The notes: generated by a model not told the origin, from the letters alone. DNA of 64,000 nt from Bog-756 sp963699085 (GCA_963699085.1 CAVOTH010000004.1:1302001-1366000), one strand, 5' to 3'; counted from the stretch's first letter, positions 30,208-41,364 are shown. Translations and numbers: made by a program.

Positions 30208-30492
30208 GACTTTTTCTCCTCTTGTCGTTAATTGTTGCATCTATGGATGGCCACCTAATCCAGCGACCGCTCTTCCCATCGGCCCCATCCGAATGCAACT
30301 TGAGAACCTGCAACCGTTTAATTGACAGGTACCAATCTCGTGTCGAAACCCGTCATGGCACTCCGTGAAATGACATGAGTTCGAAGTGGCCAGTGAGGAC
30401 GTGGTTTTGGACTGGACGAATCGATGTGAGGACTTCGATGGAACGATCCAGACAAGCCGCTGCCCACAAGGCGCCATTGAAGACCTACGCGT

Positions 30493-31182
30493 TCAACTCG
30501 GATAATGCGAAGTGAGGTACTGCACCGTGGCGGGCGAGCCACCCGTCAGGGGCGAATTGGCGTTGCAGTCGTTGGCGTTGTAGTCGCCCAGGACGCTCAC
30601 GTAGCTCACCCCTGCGCCAGTCGGCAGTCCGATTGTCCCGGCAGGAGCGACGACGGGAGAAGTCGTCACCGCGGTCGCCCCCGTGTACGGCGCGACCGCA
30701 CTCGAGGATGAGCTGATACCACCGTTGTTGTCGACGAGATAGAAGCAACTACCGGGCTTCGCGTAGTTCGCCATGACGAGCCCGTTCCCGTCGGCAGAGA
30801 CCGACACCGACACCACAGAGGATGAGCCGGAGCTACCGGTGAGCGTAGTGGCTCCTGCGTTTCCGGCGACGAACGTCAGTGAAAGCTGCGCAACGTTGAG
30901 CAGGCCAGCGAATCCTGCGGAGTTCGCGACCTGAACCCCATTCACGTAGTAGGTCTGGTTGTCGCTCTCGTACTGGGTTTTGGCGTCAGTGAAGGCGGTG
31001 TTCAGGTTTGCCTGCGCTGATCGAGCGGTGGCTACTGCGGTCGTCCCGAGGAATGTGGGAATGGCAATGGCTAGCAGGATGGCCAAGATGAGGAGAACGA
31101 CCATTATTTCGACGAGGGTGAATCCAGCGTCATCGGGCTCGCCGGTCAAATCGCGTTGCGGGTGAACCCGAATCCGCGACAT
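30493..31182 (-). CDS. Type IV prepilin 1
   Basis: A 229-residue prepilin with leader MSRIRVHPQRDLTGEPDDAG, cleavage before FTLVEIMVVLLILAILLAIA and Glu at +5. The globular domain contains SVSADGNGLVMANYAK and a cysteine pair (GSCFYLVDNNG, NDCNANSP) equivalent to those of prepilin 2, so the two are duplicates that diverged mostly in the variable loop region. Start ATG 31182 gives a normal leader length; an upstream ATG at 31215 is possible. It follows pilC by 226 bases and precedes prepilin 2 by 285 bases. Confidence 0.92.
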   Translation of the reverse strand: MSRIRVHPQRDLTGEPDDAGFTLVEIMVVLLILAILLAIAIPTFLGTTAVATARSAQANLNTAFTDAKTQYESDNQTYYVNGVQVANSAGFAGLLNVAQLSLTFVAGNAGATTLTGSSGSSSVVSVSVSADGNGLVMANYAKPGSCFYLVDNNGGISSSSSAVAPYTGATAVTTSPVVAPAGTIGLPTGAGVSYVSVLGDYNANDCNANSPLTGGSPATVQYLTSHYPS

Positions 31183-31408
31183 GTCATTCCCGCCAGATGT
31201 CCTGATCGATCGCATGGTCACAAATCGGCGGACGGGCCCCCGCACTTGAGCAGGATTTCTAGCCAGTTGACCAACGTGGTACCAGTGGCGCTGAATCCGG
31301 CCGAATAGGGAATGCCCGGTCCATCCGATCTCACGATCCAGGTTGGTGCCTTCGTTGATCGGTCCAGGATCGTACGATCCATCGAACGGAATCGACTGCT
31401 CGGGCGAC

Positions 31409-32640
31409 TCAGCTCTGAATTAGCTTGATGTAGTCGAACATCGGCAGATACAGGGCGATGACCATCATGCCCACGGCCGACCCCATGAAGACGGTGAGCA
31501 GCGGTTCGAGGAGTGCTGTCAGGTTGTCAACGGTCGCCTCCACTTCCTGGTCGTAGAAGGATGCCACCTTCCTCAACATCCCGTCGAGTACACCGGTCTG
31601 TTCACCGACTTCGATCATCTGCACCATCAGTGAGGGGATGATGTTCTCGTGCTCCTTCAGGGGATCGGCGAGTGGTCGCCCCTCGCGTACACCTTCCTTT
31701 GCCAAGCGCAGTACGTCGCCGATGGTGACATTGCCGGACGTCTCGGCGCTGATATCGAGTGCCTCGAGGATCGGGACACCTGAACCGATGAGGGAGCCCA
31801 GTGTGTTGGTCACGCGGGCGAGGGCAACCTTGTGGAACAACTGGCCGAAGATCGGGGGCTTCAGCATCAAGCGATCCCAAATGTGACGACCCTTATCGGT
31901 AGCGATCCATTTGCGGATGCCGATGATCGACCCGATGATCACCGCGATAACGAGCAGCACCCACACACTGGTGATGATCGTCGAAATCTCGATGAGGATC
32001 TGAGTCGGCAACGGCAACTTTCCGCCAAGGGTCTTGAACAGGTGCTGGAACACGGGGACGATGAAGATGATCATGGCCGAGAAGATCACGATCATGACCG
32101 ACATCACCACGGCCGGGTAGGTCATGGCCGATTTGATCGTCTTGTTCAGTTTGGCCTGCTTCTCGATGGTGTCGGCCAGATCGGTCAGCACCTCGTCCAG
32201 GTTCCCACCCACCTCTCCGGCCTGGATCAGCGTGCAGTAGAGCTTGGAGAATGCCTTCGGGTGCTTGGCGCAGGCCGACCGACAGCGACGAGCCGTGCTC
32301 GAGATCAAGACGGACGTCATCGATGATGCGGCGAGAGCTCCGGGTTCTCGGTCTGCGCGCCGAGGATGCCCAGCGAGCGCACCACCGACAGGCCGGAGTC
32401 GACCATGGTCGACAGTTGGCGTGTCATCACCGCGACTTCGCGCAGCTTGATCCGTCCGGAGAGCCCGGGGATCTTGATCTCTGTCTTCAGGCTGACCACG
32501 GACTTCGGAGTGACCGAGATCGGCATGTAGCCCATCTCGCGCAGGCGCCGGACGACCAGCGCCATGCTGTCGCCGTCGAGCTGTCCCTCGACGAGTCCTC
32601 CGGACTTGTCCCGGACCTTGTACTCGAATGTCAGTGCCAC
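31409..32640 (-). CDS. pilC: Type IV pilus inner-membrane platform protein PilC, frame breaks
   Basis: PilC/GspF is the membrane platform on which the assembly and retraction ATPases act. The N-terminal cytoplasmic part reads ALTFEYKVRDKSGGLVEGQL and VMTRQLSTMVDSGLSVVRSL; the frame breaks near 32330 and 32285 (around the expected RIIDDVRLDLEHGSSLS), then continues as FSKLYCTLIQAGEVGGNLDE. Two GspF domains are present, the second with ALARVTNTLGSLIGSGVPIL and MVQMIEVGEQTGVLDGML. Three hydrophobic helices are visible. Total length is ~410 residues, normal for the family. Confidence 0.92.
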
Positions 32641-32680
32641 GGTTCCCCGCTTCGTCGGTCAATGGTTGAATCGGTGCTCA

Positions 32681-34335
32681 TCAGTGATTCAGGTGGTTTC
32701 GGAGGTCCTCCTCGTTGGAGGACCGGTCGTAGGCGATGGGTTCGGAGATGATGCCGTCCTTGACCATGTTGGCCAATCCCTGGTCCATGGTCTGCATTCC
32801 GAACGAACCACCGACCTGCATCAGTGAGTAGATCTGATGGGTCTTTCCGGTGCGGATCAGGTTCCGCACCGCCGACGTGCATACCAGTACCTCGGCGCAA
32901 GGGGCCCGACCGTTGCCGTCCGACGTGGGAACTAGCTGCTGGGTGACCACGCCCTCGAGCGTCGACGCGAGCATCACCCGGATCTGCTCTTGCTGCTGGG
33001 TCGGGAACACGTCGATGATCCGATCGATCGTCTGGGGCGCGTCCTGGGTATGCAATGTACCGAACACGAGGTGGCCCGTCTCCGCGGCGGTCAAGGCCAT
33101 GGAGATGGTCTCGAGGTCGCGGAGCTCGCCGACGAGGATGACGTCGGGGTCCTGCCGAAGCACCCTGCGCAGCGCCTCGGCGAAGGAGTTGGTGTCCTCT
33201 CCGATCTCGCGCTGGGTGATGATCGAGCTCTTGTGGTCGTGGAGGAACTCGATCGGGTCCTCGACCGTCACGATGTGCATCGGCTTGGTCCGGTTGATGA
33301 TGTCGATGAGCGATGCCAACGTCGTCGACTTACCCGAACCAGTGGGACCGGTCACCAGGACGAGGCCACGGCGCAACTCGACGAACGACCTGATCGAATC
33401 AGGTAGTCCGAGGCTGGCGAAGACCGGCATCTCGTGCGGGATGGGCCGCAACGCCACGGCGACGGTGCCCCGCTGGAGAGCGACATTCACGCGGAACCGA
33501 CCGACACCGGGGATGGTGTGCGAAGTGTCCAGCTCGTGCTCGGCTTCGAATCGCTCCCGCTGTGATGCCGGCAAGGATGCCGAAAATCATGTCCCGGATG
33601 ATGTCGTTGGTCAGCCGAGGGCATCCTTCGACCGGGCGCATGGCTCCGTTGAGGCGGATGGTCCCGGGCATGGCCGCCGTGAGGTGGAGATCGGAGGCGC
33701 CTACCGACACTGCGTATCGCAGCAGGTCGTCGATATGAAGCGGGACCTCGTTTCGGGCACGGACGGGATTCCACTTTCCAGCAGGTCCTTGACCTGCGTC
33801 GCCTGGTCCTGGGGTCCGGCCGGCGCCGGTCAGGTTCTGCCGTGCCTGGCCCGGCTGGTCCGGCGGTGCCGGCTGGGCCGGCTGGCCGGCTGCATCGAGG
33901 TACTGAGCGATCAGCACCGGATCTGCCAGCACCGGGCGGACTCGTTGGCCGATCCGGGATGAAAGCGTCGTCGACCTCGTGGGCGCCGGGAGGCTCGGCG
34001 AATGCCACCGCCAGATTGCTCCCGTCAAACTGGAGAGCGAGGCCATGGAACTCACGCGCCACCGAAAGTGGCATGGCCGCGGTGGCATCGGGTTGGGGGG
34101 TGAAGGCGGCCAGGTCGATGGCCGGGATCTGGGACAGCTGGGACAAGGTGCCCACCACGACGCTCGGAAGTGCCATTTTCCTGCTGACCAGCAGGTAGGC
34201 GAGCGACTGGTCGGTAGCGATCGCCTCGTTGACCAGAGGCTTGATATTCGAGTCGGTGTCGTATCCGGCCTGGACCAGCGCCTGGGCCAGCCGGGTCGTC
34301 CACTCGGTGCGCGTGCTCGACGTGACGGAGGTCAT
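32681..34335 (-). CDS. pilT: PilT-type retraction ATPase with an N-terminal MshEN-like domain, frame breaks
   Basis: The C-terminal ~370 residues are a PilT hexameric ATPase: SVGASDLHLT, PGVGRFRVNVALQRG, Walker A GPTGSGKST, Walker B VILVGELRD, the His-box GTLHTQDAPQTIDRI, and SAVRNLIRTGKTHQI, the equivalent of the PilT AIRNLIRE motif. In front of it, from the ATG at 34335 (overlapping the pilB stop, ATGA), come ~150 residues resembling the MshEN/GspE-N fold: TRLAQALVQAGYDTD, LSQIPAIDLAAF, VAFAEPPGAHEVDDAFI, then RIGQRVRPVLADPVLIAQYL after a break near 33955, and a Gln/Pro-rich linker. A second break near 33565 joins the halves. Ordinary PilT lacks this N-domain. Confidence 0.88.
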
Positions 34336-36737
34336 GCGACCACCCGCAGGATTTCCTCGAGCGTGGTCTCACCCTCAATGGCCTTGCGGAGCCCCGGCCT
34401 GACGCAGGGCCACCATGCCCTGACTGACTGGCGAGACGGTGGATCTCCTCCACCGATCCTCCTTCGATGATCATTCGTTCGACCTCCTCGGTCATGGACA
34501 TGAGTTCGGCCAACGCGAGTCGGCCCCGGTATCCGGTCTGGGCACAGGCGGAGCACCCGGCGGACCGGTACGCCTCGTGCAGTCCGCCGGCGGCCTCGGT
34601 CTCCTCGATGGTCCAACCCGCGGCATGGATGTCCGCTTCGGTCGGCACATAGGGCTGCTTGCAGTGGGCGCACAGGCGGCGGGCGAGCCGCTGGGCGACA
34701 ACCCCGGAAAGGGCGGACGTCACCAGGAAGGGCTCGATCCCCATTTCGACGAGGCGCATCGGGGTGGCTGCAGCGCTGTTGGTGTGAAGGGTGGAGAGAA
34801 CCATGTGCCCGGTGAGCGCGGCTTCGATGGCGATCGAGGCCGTCTCCTTGTCGCGGATCTCGCCGATCAGGACGATGTCGGGGTCGGAGCGCAGAATGGC
34901 ACGTAGGGCACCAGCGAAGGTCAGGCCGGCCTTGACGTTGAGCTGGACCTGATTGACCCCCTTGAGCGGGACCTCGACCGGGTCCTCGACGGTGATGATG
35001 TTCTTTTCCGGCGAGTTGAGGGCGGTCAGCGTCGTATAGAGGGTGGTGGACTTACCCGAGCCGGTCGGGACCGCTGACCAGGATCGTGCCGTAGGGCTTG
35101 TTGTAGAGACCCTCGTACCTCTCGAGCATCGCCTGGTCGAAGCCGAGGTCGGTAAATCCGAGTACCACGCTCGACTTGTCGAGGACCCGCATCACGATCT
35201 TTTCGCCATAGATCGTCGGGAGAGTCGCCATCCGGAGGTCGATGCCCTTCGCCCCCACGTTGAGAGAGATTCGGCCGTCCTGGGGCACCCGGTGCTCGGC
35301 GATATTCATGTCGGCCATGACCTTGAGCCGGGTGGTCACCGCCGCAGCAATGGACTTGGGTCCGGTCGACACGTCGTGGAGCACTCCGTCGATGCGGTAG
35401 CGGATCCGCAGATCGGTCTCGGTCGGTTCGATGTGGACGTCCGAGGCGCGTTCGTTGAGCGCTTGCAGGATGAGCAGGTTGACATAGCGGACGATCGGCG
35501 CCGCCTCGGTGACGATCTGGATGTCCTCGGTGCCACTCTCCTGGTGGCCGCCCTCCATGCCGAGCGAAGCCTCCATCGCCATGTCGTTGGCGTCCCCGTT
35601 GTTGAAGGCCCGGCCGATGTATGCACCGATCTGGGTTCGTGTCGCAACAACGACGATGAAGTTGGAGCCGAGGATGGTTCGAAGGTCGTCCATTGCGAAT
35701 ACGTCGGTGGGGTTCGACGCCGCTACCACCGGCACACCGTTGTCCAACGCGATGACCATCACGTTGTGGTGGCGGGCAGTCGTCTCGGGTATAACCCCGG
35801 AAACCGTTAGGTCGACTCCTACGGAGTCGAGGTCCACGAACTGGAGCCCCATCTCCTCGGCCATCCCCCACATGAGGTCCGCCTCGTTGACCAACTTCTG
35901 GTTGGTGAGGATGCGGGCGACGCTCTGGCCGGTGACGTTGTGCTCTTCGAGGGCAAGCGTTCATCGCCTCGAGCGTCACCCGGCCACCGTCGACCAGTGC
36001 CTTGGCCAGTGGAGGGAAACCCGCGGTGTCCGAGTCGAACGGCTGGTCGCTCTCGGGATGCAGATCGTGGAACGTCGCGACGGCCTCGGCCACGAGGTCG
36101 GCGGCATCACCAGGGGGCTCCGACCCAGGGACGACGGGTTCCCCAACCTCGTCCAACGGGTTCCCTTCGAGTGACCGAGCAAGGACGGTGAGTTCGTCGG
36201 CGCCGGATGGATTCGGACTCGGAAGAACCTCTTGTCCGATGCCATCGAATGGTCCGGGGATGGGGGGGCCGACGAGCGGAGGGAGATCCAGGCCCGGCAG
36301 TGGAGAGGCCGGTGCGAGCGGTGCGTCCGGAGAAGACGACGCGGCCTCGACGATGCCGGCCAGCGCCTGGTCGAGCGCGTCGCCCGCGGTCTGGTCGGGG
36401 GTAGCGACGATGGGCGCCGGTCCAGTGGAGAGGCCGGTTCCGCCGCTGAACATGACGTCCAGGTAGTGGTCGATCTGTTCTGCTCGAGGCAACGACGGTG
36501 ATGAAGTCCCGGCCGAGAATGGCCCGGATCGAGTCGCAGTGCGAAAAGGTCGTCGGGGTTGGCCGTGGCGATCACCGGAGTGCCGAATTTGCGCTTGACC
36601 GCGACTACGTGATGTTGACGGGAGAGCTCGCGGCGGAGGATCGTGGCCGCGGCAGGATCGACACCATATGTGTCCAGATCCACGAACTCGAGTTCGCGTT
36701 CGTTCGCCATGTAGCTCGTGGCCTCCACGTCACCCAT
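34332..36737 (-). CDS. pilB: PilB-type pilus assembly ATPase with two MshEN-like domains, frame breaks
   Basis: About 800 residues. Segment 1 (ANERELEFVDLDTYGVDP, TPVIATANPDDLFAL) is an MshEN beta-domain lacking its first helices. After breaks near 36515, a Pro/Ala-rich linker of ~150 residues follows, then segment 2 (ILTNQKLVNEADLMWGMAEE, PVVAASNPTDVFAMDDLRTI), a full MshEN domain. The ATPase has LNERASDVHIEPTETDLRIR, Walker A (break near 35070), LRSDPDIVLIGEIRDKETAS, and the PilB zinc cluster CAHCKQ...CSACAQTGYRGR, which marks it as an assembly ATPase rather than PilT. Breaks also near 35960 and 34400. ATG 36737 has GGAGG three bases upstream; 36707 is an alternative start. Confidence 0.9.
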
Positions 36738-37004
36738 ACGCCTCCCATCGGCACACTGGCGCCGAAGATTGAATGAGATTCCATGGGATCGACCGATGTC
36801 CCAGTACGGCCCAGGTCGGTCCGGATCCCCTTCCGGCCGATCCCGCCCCACTGATCGCTCAGGCGGTGCTCCCGGCGAGCCGTGGGGGGGCTGCATGACG
36901 GGCCATCCCGGGTCGCACGAAGGCGGGTGCCCAAATGCCACCGGGCCGATCCGGGACGCCACTAGAGTGACCGACTCGACGACCCAAACGGACGAGGCGC
37001 CACG

Positions 37005-37932
37005 ATGCAGGTCAGGGCGGCATTCAACACTATGAACTCCCTGGTCACCGGGGTCGTGCACCCGATGGGCCGGGTGCTGGATACTGTGATCGGGGCGGTC
37101 GGGAACCTGACGGGGTCCCGGGAGTGGCTGGTGGTGATTCTGGCCGGCATCGTCGGCCTCTTCATCGGCTCCTTCCTCAACGTCGTCGTCTACCGTGCGC
37201 CGCTCGGGCTCTCCGTGTCGTCGCCGCGTTCGTTCTGCCCTACCTGCGACCGTCAGTTGGTCTGGTGGGAGAACGTCCCTGTGGTCTCGTGGCTGGCTCT
37301 GCGGGGACGGTGCCATACATGTCATGAGCCGATTTCCGCCCGGTACCCGCTTGTCGAGGCGACCACCGCTGTTGCCTTCGCCTTCGTGGCCTGGGGGTGG
37401 CACGGCTCCCTGATCACGGCGGGCTATTGCGTGCTGGCCGCCACGGCCATTTCGGTTGGCCTCATCGAATACGGCGGACACCGGTCACCTCTCGTCAGTC
37501 GGAGCCATCGGGGTGATGATCGGCGAGGTGCTCGTCCTTGCCGCCGCCGCATGGCTCGACCGTTGGTCGGTACTCGGATGGTCCCTCGCCGGATTCACGG
37601 CCGGCCTCCTGGCGTTGGCCGTGCTCCGTAGTCACGACCCTGACTGCCGGGATCCACGGTGGCACGGGCGGACCCTCCTACCCGTCGCCGGCTGTTGGAT
37701 GGGCGGGCTCGCCGGCATGGGTGCGGCTCGCCCTGGCGTGGCCGGGTTGGCCGCCTGGATCCTGGCTGAGTTCGCCTGCCTCTTGGTGTTGTGGGCCTCT
37801 CAGATCCGTGGGAGTCGGGCCGGAGTCGACGGAGCGGAGGCACGGTCGTTGACCGTGGTGTCCATTGCCTCTGCCCCCTTGGTCACCGGTGTCCTCGTTG
37901 CGCTGGCGGTGTCCCTCATTGTTGCGGGGTGA
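37005..37932 (+). CDS. Prepilin-peptidase-like protein (PilD family), catalytic Asp missing, one frame break
   Basis: The N-terminal half is a canonical PilD/TcpJ methylase-side domain: GLFIGSFLNVVVYRAPLGLS and the zinc-type cysteine set CPTCDR...CHTCHEPIS, then ARYPLVEATTAVAFAF. The aspartyl-protease half is polytopic, but where active enzymes have an IDL-type first aspartate this protein has GLIEYGGHRSP (Glu), and no GxGD motif is visible in the rest. A frame break near 37485 is compensated in the second open frame (SVGAIGVMIGEVLVLAAAAW). The gene diverges from pilB. Expected role is removal and N-methylation of prepilin leaders, but activity is doubtful from sequence. Confidence 0.8.
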
Positions 37933-38031
37933 TCCACCTACGATGGTCGGATGGACCGTGTCCGACCAGGCGATCTGCGGTGTCCGAACAGGAATTTCGC
38001 CGCGTCCGCTCACCGACGGACCGGGTGACCG

Positions 38032-38719
38032 GTGACTGGTCCACCGGGCGAATGCCGGACCGTGATCGTGGACGACCACGAGTTGTTGCGGGCCGGGACC
38101 CGCGGGATCCTGGAGGAGGCGGTGGGCTTCGTCGTCGTCGGTGAGGCCGCCGACGCCGAGGCGGCACGCGAGGTGGTGGCCGCCACTGGTCCCGACCTCG
38201 TGATCACTGACATCCGCCTACCGACGGCCAACGGGATCGACCTTGCCGCCCGAACTCGTCGATGACCACCCGGGCCTGGTGGTGATGATCCTAAGTGCCT
38301 ACGACGATGAGCACTACGTGCGGGCGGCGCTGGCCGCCGGGGTGTCCGGCTACCTCCTCAAGACGCTTCCGAGCCATGAACTGGTCGCGGCCGTCCGCGA
38401 CGCGTACCTCGGTGCCGGGCGCCTTTCCGGACTCCCCCGTGGAAAAGGTGAGAAGGACCCGTCGGGGAACGGCCCCACCGTCGATGAGAAACTTACCGCC
38501 CGTGAGTCCGAGATCGTCTGGCTGGTGGCCCGGGGCATGTCCAACAAGTCCATCGCCCAGCAGCTGGGAATCAGCCCGCGAACCGTCGAGGGCCACCTCA
38601 ATCACGTCTTCGACAAGCTCGACATCTTCTCGCGTACGGAACTGGTCCACTACGCCCTGGCCAACAGCTTCTTCGTACGGGATGCTCCGGGCAGCAATGA
38701 ACTGGGCATGCCGGGGTGA
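38032..38719 (+). CDS. NarL/FixJ-type response regulator, one frame break
   Basis: Receiver domain with the acidic pocket TVIVDDHELLRAG, the phospho-acceptor aspartate in DLVITDIRLP and the switch Lys in GYLLKTLPS. The frame breaks near 38252, where removing one C restores DLAAELVDDHPGLVVMI. The C-terminal LuxR helix-turn-helix is intact: LTARESEIVWLVARGMSNKS, IAQQLGISPRTVEGHL. It precedes a histidine kinase gene by 13 bases, so the two form a two-component system. Its position between two pilus gene clusters suggests it may regulate them, which is inference. Confidence 0.88.
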
Positions 38720-38732
38720 CCGGGGGACCACC

Positions 38733-40393
38733 GTGAGCGAGGGGACCACCGAGACCAAGCGGGCCACCGAGTCCATACGTACCGAGGGACCGGATGGGAC
38801 GGCGGGCGCCCGACTGGCGGGTCCACCGTCACCATCACCGTGGAGTCAATCGGCATTCTGGCTACTTCAGCTGGTCGTCCTGGCACTGGCGCTGGTGCGG
38901 CTGGCGGTCACCCTTGCATTCCACCTGGAGCCGGCCGGAGTGGTGCTCGAGGCCTCGACGGTGGCGATCTTCGTGGTGCCGGTGGCCGTCGCTGCGCTCA
39001 ACTACGGGCTCACCGGCGGCCTGGCCACGGTGGCCTGGGTCGCCGTACTGTGCATCCCGCGGGCATTGCGGGAGACGGCGAATGGCCATCGACCCCAGCT
39101 TGTGGGGCGAAGTACTGCAGGTGCTTGTACTCGCCGCTCTCGCCATCATCGTCGGTCAGCGGGTGTCGGCCGAGGCCAGGCTCCGCGACCAGGCCGACAC
39201 GGCCCGGCGGGCACGACTGCGCGCCGAGCTCCTCTATCAGGACATGTTCGAGTCCAATCTGTCGCCGATCCTCATCGTGGACGCCGAGGGCTTCGTCGTC
39301 GACGCCAACGGCTCCGCCGATCGAGTATTCGGGTCGGCGCCTGGGGCTTCCACCGGTCCGGTGATCGGCCCGGGTCCGGCGCGCCGGCTGGTCGATGTCG
39401 TGGGTCCGGAGGCCGCATCCCTGGTCCTGACGCGACTGGTTGACGACGTGGAGCCGGAGGACGACGAACGAAGGTTCCCCCATGCCGGAAGATGGAACAC
39501 CCGAGCCGTCCTTATCGGTGTCGACGGAACGGATGACGACGACGCAGTCGATGACGGTGACGACGGCGAGGATCGCGTCCGGCCCGTCGCCTTCGAGACC
39601 GAAGGCCATCAGGTGCTTTATCGCCCGACCGCCACGCTGGTCGGTTCGAGCGGAACAGACCGCCGGATGCAGGTCATCTTCGAAGATGTCACCGCCGAGA
39701 CACGCCGTCACGATCTCATGGAGGCCTACGCCGGACAGGTCGTCCTCGGACAAGAAGAGGAGCGTCGTCATATCGCGCAGGAACTCCACGATGGTCCACT
39801 CCAGGCGCTGATCCACCTCTGCCGCCAGATCGACTCGCTCGACTCGACCGCCACGGCGGCGGTTGTAGAGGGACGTGACAACGGGCCGTCGCTCGCCACC
39901 TTGCGCACGACGGTCGAGGAGACGGTCTCCGAACTCCGGTCGATCGCCCGCGGCCTCAGGCCGTCTGTCCTCGACGATCTCGGCCTCGTGGCCTCGATCA
40001 ACCAGGTCCTGGGGGACGCCATCGAGCGACAGGGGTTCGAAGGGACGTTCGAGGTCGAGGGCACCGACCGCCGTCTTCCACCGTCGGTCGAGCTGGCCGT
40101 CTTTCGGGTGGCCCAGGAGGCGCTCACCAACGTCGAACGGCACGCCGGCGCGAGCCGAGTGGCCATTGGCCTCTGGTTCGGCAATACCTGGCTCCGGCTC
40201 CGGGTCGAGGACGATGGGGTCGGATTCGACGCCACCGGGCCCCAGCAACGAGCGCGGCGGTCAGGCACTGGGTCTCCCGGGGATGGGTGAGCGGGCCCGG
40301 CTGATTGGGGGTCGCCTCAAGGTCCGATCCCAGGTCGGCAAGGGCACAGTGGTCGAATTGTGGGTGCCCGAGGAGGCGCTGGCCAACTCCTGA
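38733..40393 (+). CDS. Sensor histidine kinase (DegS/NarX type) with PAS domain, frame breaks
   Basis: About 550 residues. After a hydrophilic N-terminus come three to four membrane helices (FWLLQLVVLALALVRLAVTL, VAIFVVPVAVAALNYGL). The frame breaks near 39090, then LWGEVLQVLVLAALAIIVGQ leads to a PAS domain (MFESNLSPILIVDAEGFVVD) with an acidic insert of Asp/Gly. The dimerisation/phosphoacceptor motif is EEERRHIAQELHDGPLQAL (HisKA_3) and the ATPase has VAQEALTNVERHAGAS and DDGVGFD; a break near 40250 precedes LGLPGMGERARLIGGRL. The GTG at 38733 is the likely start. Partner of the response regulator just upstream. Confidence 0.87.
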
Positions 40394-40521
40394 ACTCCTG
40401 GCTGCGCCCCCTGTTGCTGCCTGAACCACCATTCTGGGCACCCTGAGGGCCAATTCCAACTGTCACCCAACCGACATCAAATTGAGAGTGCGCTCCAAGG
40501 TTGTCATGGGATACTGACTCC

Positions 40522-40818
40522 GTGGAAGAAATCGTCATCGAGTCGTGCCACAGTACGTGGATCATCGACCGGGAGAACTCGCGGTTCCGGCGCGTGGTCA
40601 AATCTGCGCACCGGACGAGTACACCGGTGGCCACCGAGTGGCAACCCTGCTACGGCGTCGAGATCGACCCGCTATCGGAGTCGTTCGTGGTACTTCTGAA
40701 TCCGGAAGGCACACGGCTGCTACGAAGCTGGCGCCATGTTGAGCACTGTGCTCAGTGTGGCGGCGAGGCCACCTCGGAATTGTCGCTGCGCGACCTGCGC
40801 TCCGCCGTCCGAAGCTAA
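40522..40818 (+). CDS. Small conserved-looking protein of unknown function
   Basis: A 98-residue soluble protein from a GTG at 40522 (VEEIVIESCHSTWIIDRENS). It has WQPCYGVEIDPLSESFVVLL followed by NPEGTRLLRSWRHVEHCAQC, with a CxxC near the C-terminus that could bind metal. Codon use and the alternation of structured motifs look like a real protein. No named family recognised. Its neighbours are a two-component system (same strand) and moaC (opposite strand). Confidence 0.55.
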   Translation: MEEIVIESCHSTWIIDRENSRFRRVVKSAHRTSTPVATEWQPCYGVEIDPLSESFVVLLNPEGTRLLRSWRHVEHCAQCGGEATSELSLRDLRSAVRS

Positions 40819-40878
40819 CCTCCCGAACCGGGCGCAGTCGACCCGCCGGCCGAGCCGGGCCGAGCGGTTTCGCGCAGG

Positions 40879-41364
40879 TCAGACGGCGTGCTCCCGCTTC
40901 CACTGTCCGGAGCTTCCTCCGGTCTTCTCCCACAACATGAGATGGCCGATGCTCATCGTCCGGTCCGCCGTCTTGCACATGTCGTAGACGGTCAGTGCGG
41001 CAATGGCACAGGCCGTCATCGCCTCCATCTCGACTCCGGTCCGGTCGATCGCCTCCACCTTGGCCTCGACCTCGACGTAATCGTCGCCGATGGTGAAGTC
41101 GACCTGGACGGAACCCACGAGCAGGGGGTGGCACATCGGGACCAGATCGGCGGTCCGTTTCGCGGCCTGGATCCCGGCCACCCGGGCGGCGGCGAGCACG
41201 TCGCCTTTGGTGATGGCGTTGTTGGCCACCTGGGCGGTCGTCTCTGGCTTCATCGCCACCCGGCACCGGGCCAACGCTCGTCGGAGCGTGGCCTCCTTGG
41301 GCGAAACGTCGACCATCCGCGTCCCCCCGAACGGGTCCAGATGGCTCAAGCTCCGGTCGGTCAC
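40879..41364 (-). CDS. moaC: Cyclic pyranopterin monophosphate synthase
   Basis: MoaC completes conversion of GTP-derived 3',8-cH2GTP to cyclic pyranopterin monophosphate, an early molybdenum-cofactor step. The 161-residue protein is full length with DPFGGTRMVDVSPKEAT at the start, the conserved KRTADLVPMCHPLLVGSVQV active-site strand, GVEMEAMTACAIAALTVYDM and a C-terminal GGSSGQW. No other moa genes are in the window, so it stands alone here. Confidence 0.95.
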   Translation of the reverse strand: MTDRSLSHLDPFGGTRMVDVSPKEATLRRALARCRVAMKPETTAQVANNAITKGDVLAAARVAGIQAAKRTADLVPMCHPLLVGSVQVDFTIGDDYVEVEAKVEAIDRTGVEMEAMTACAIAALTVYDMCKTADRTMSIGHLMLWEKTGGSSGQWKREHAV

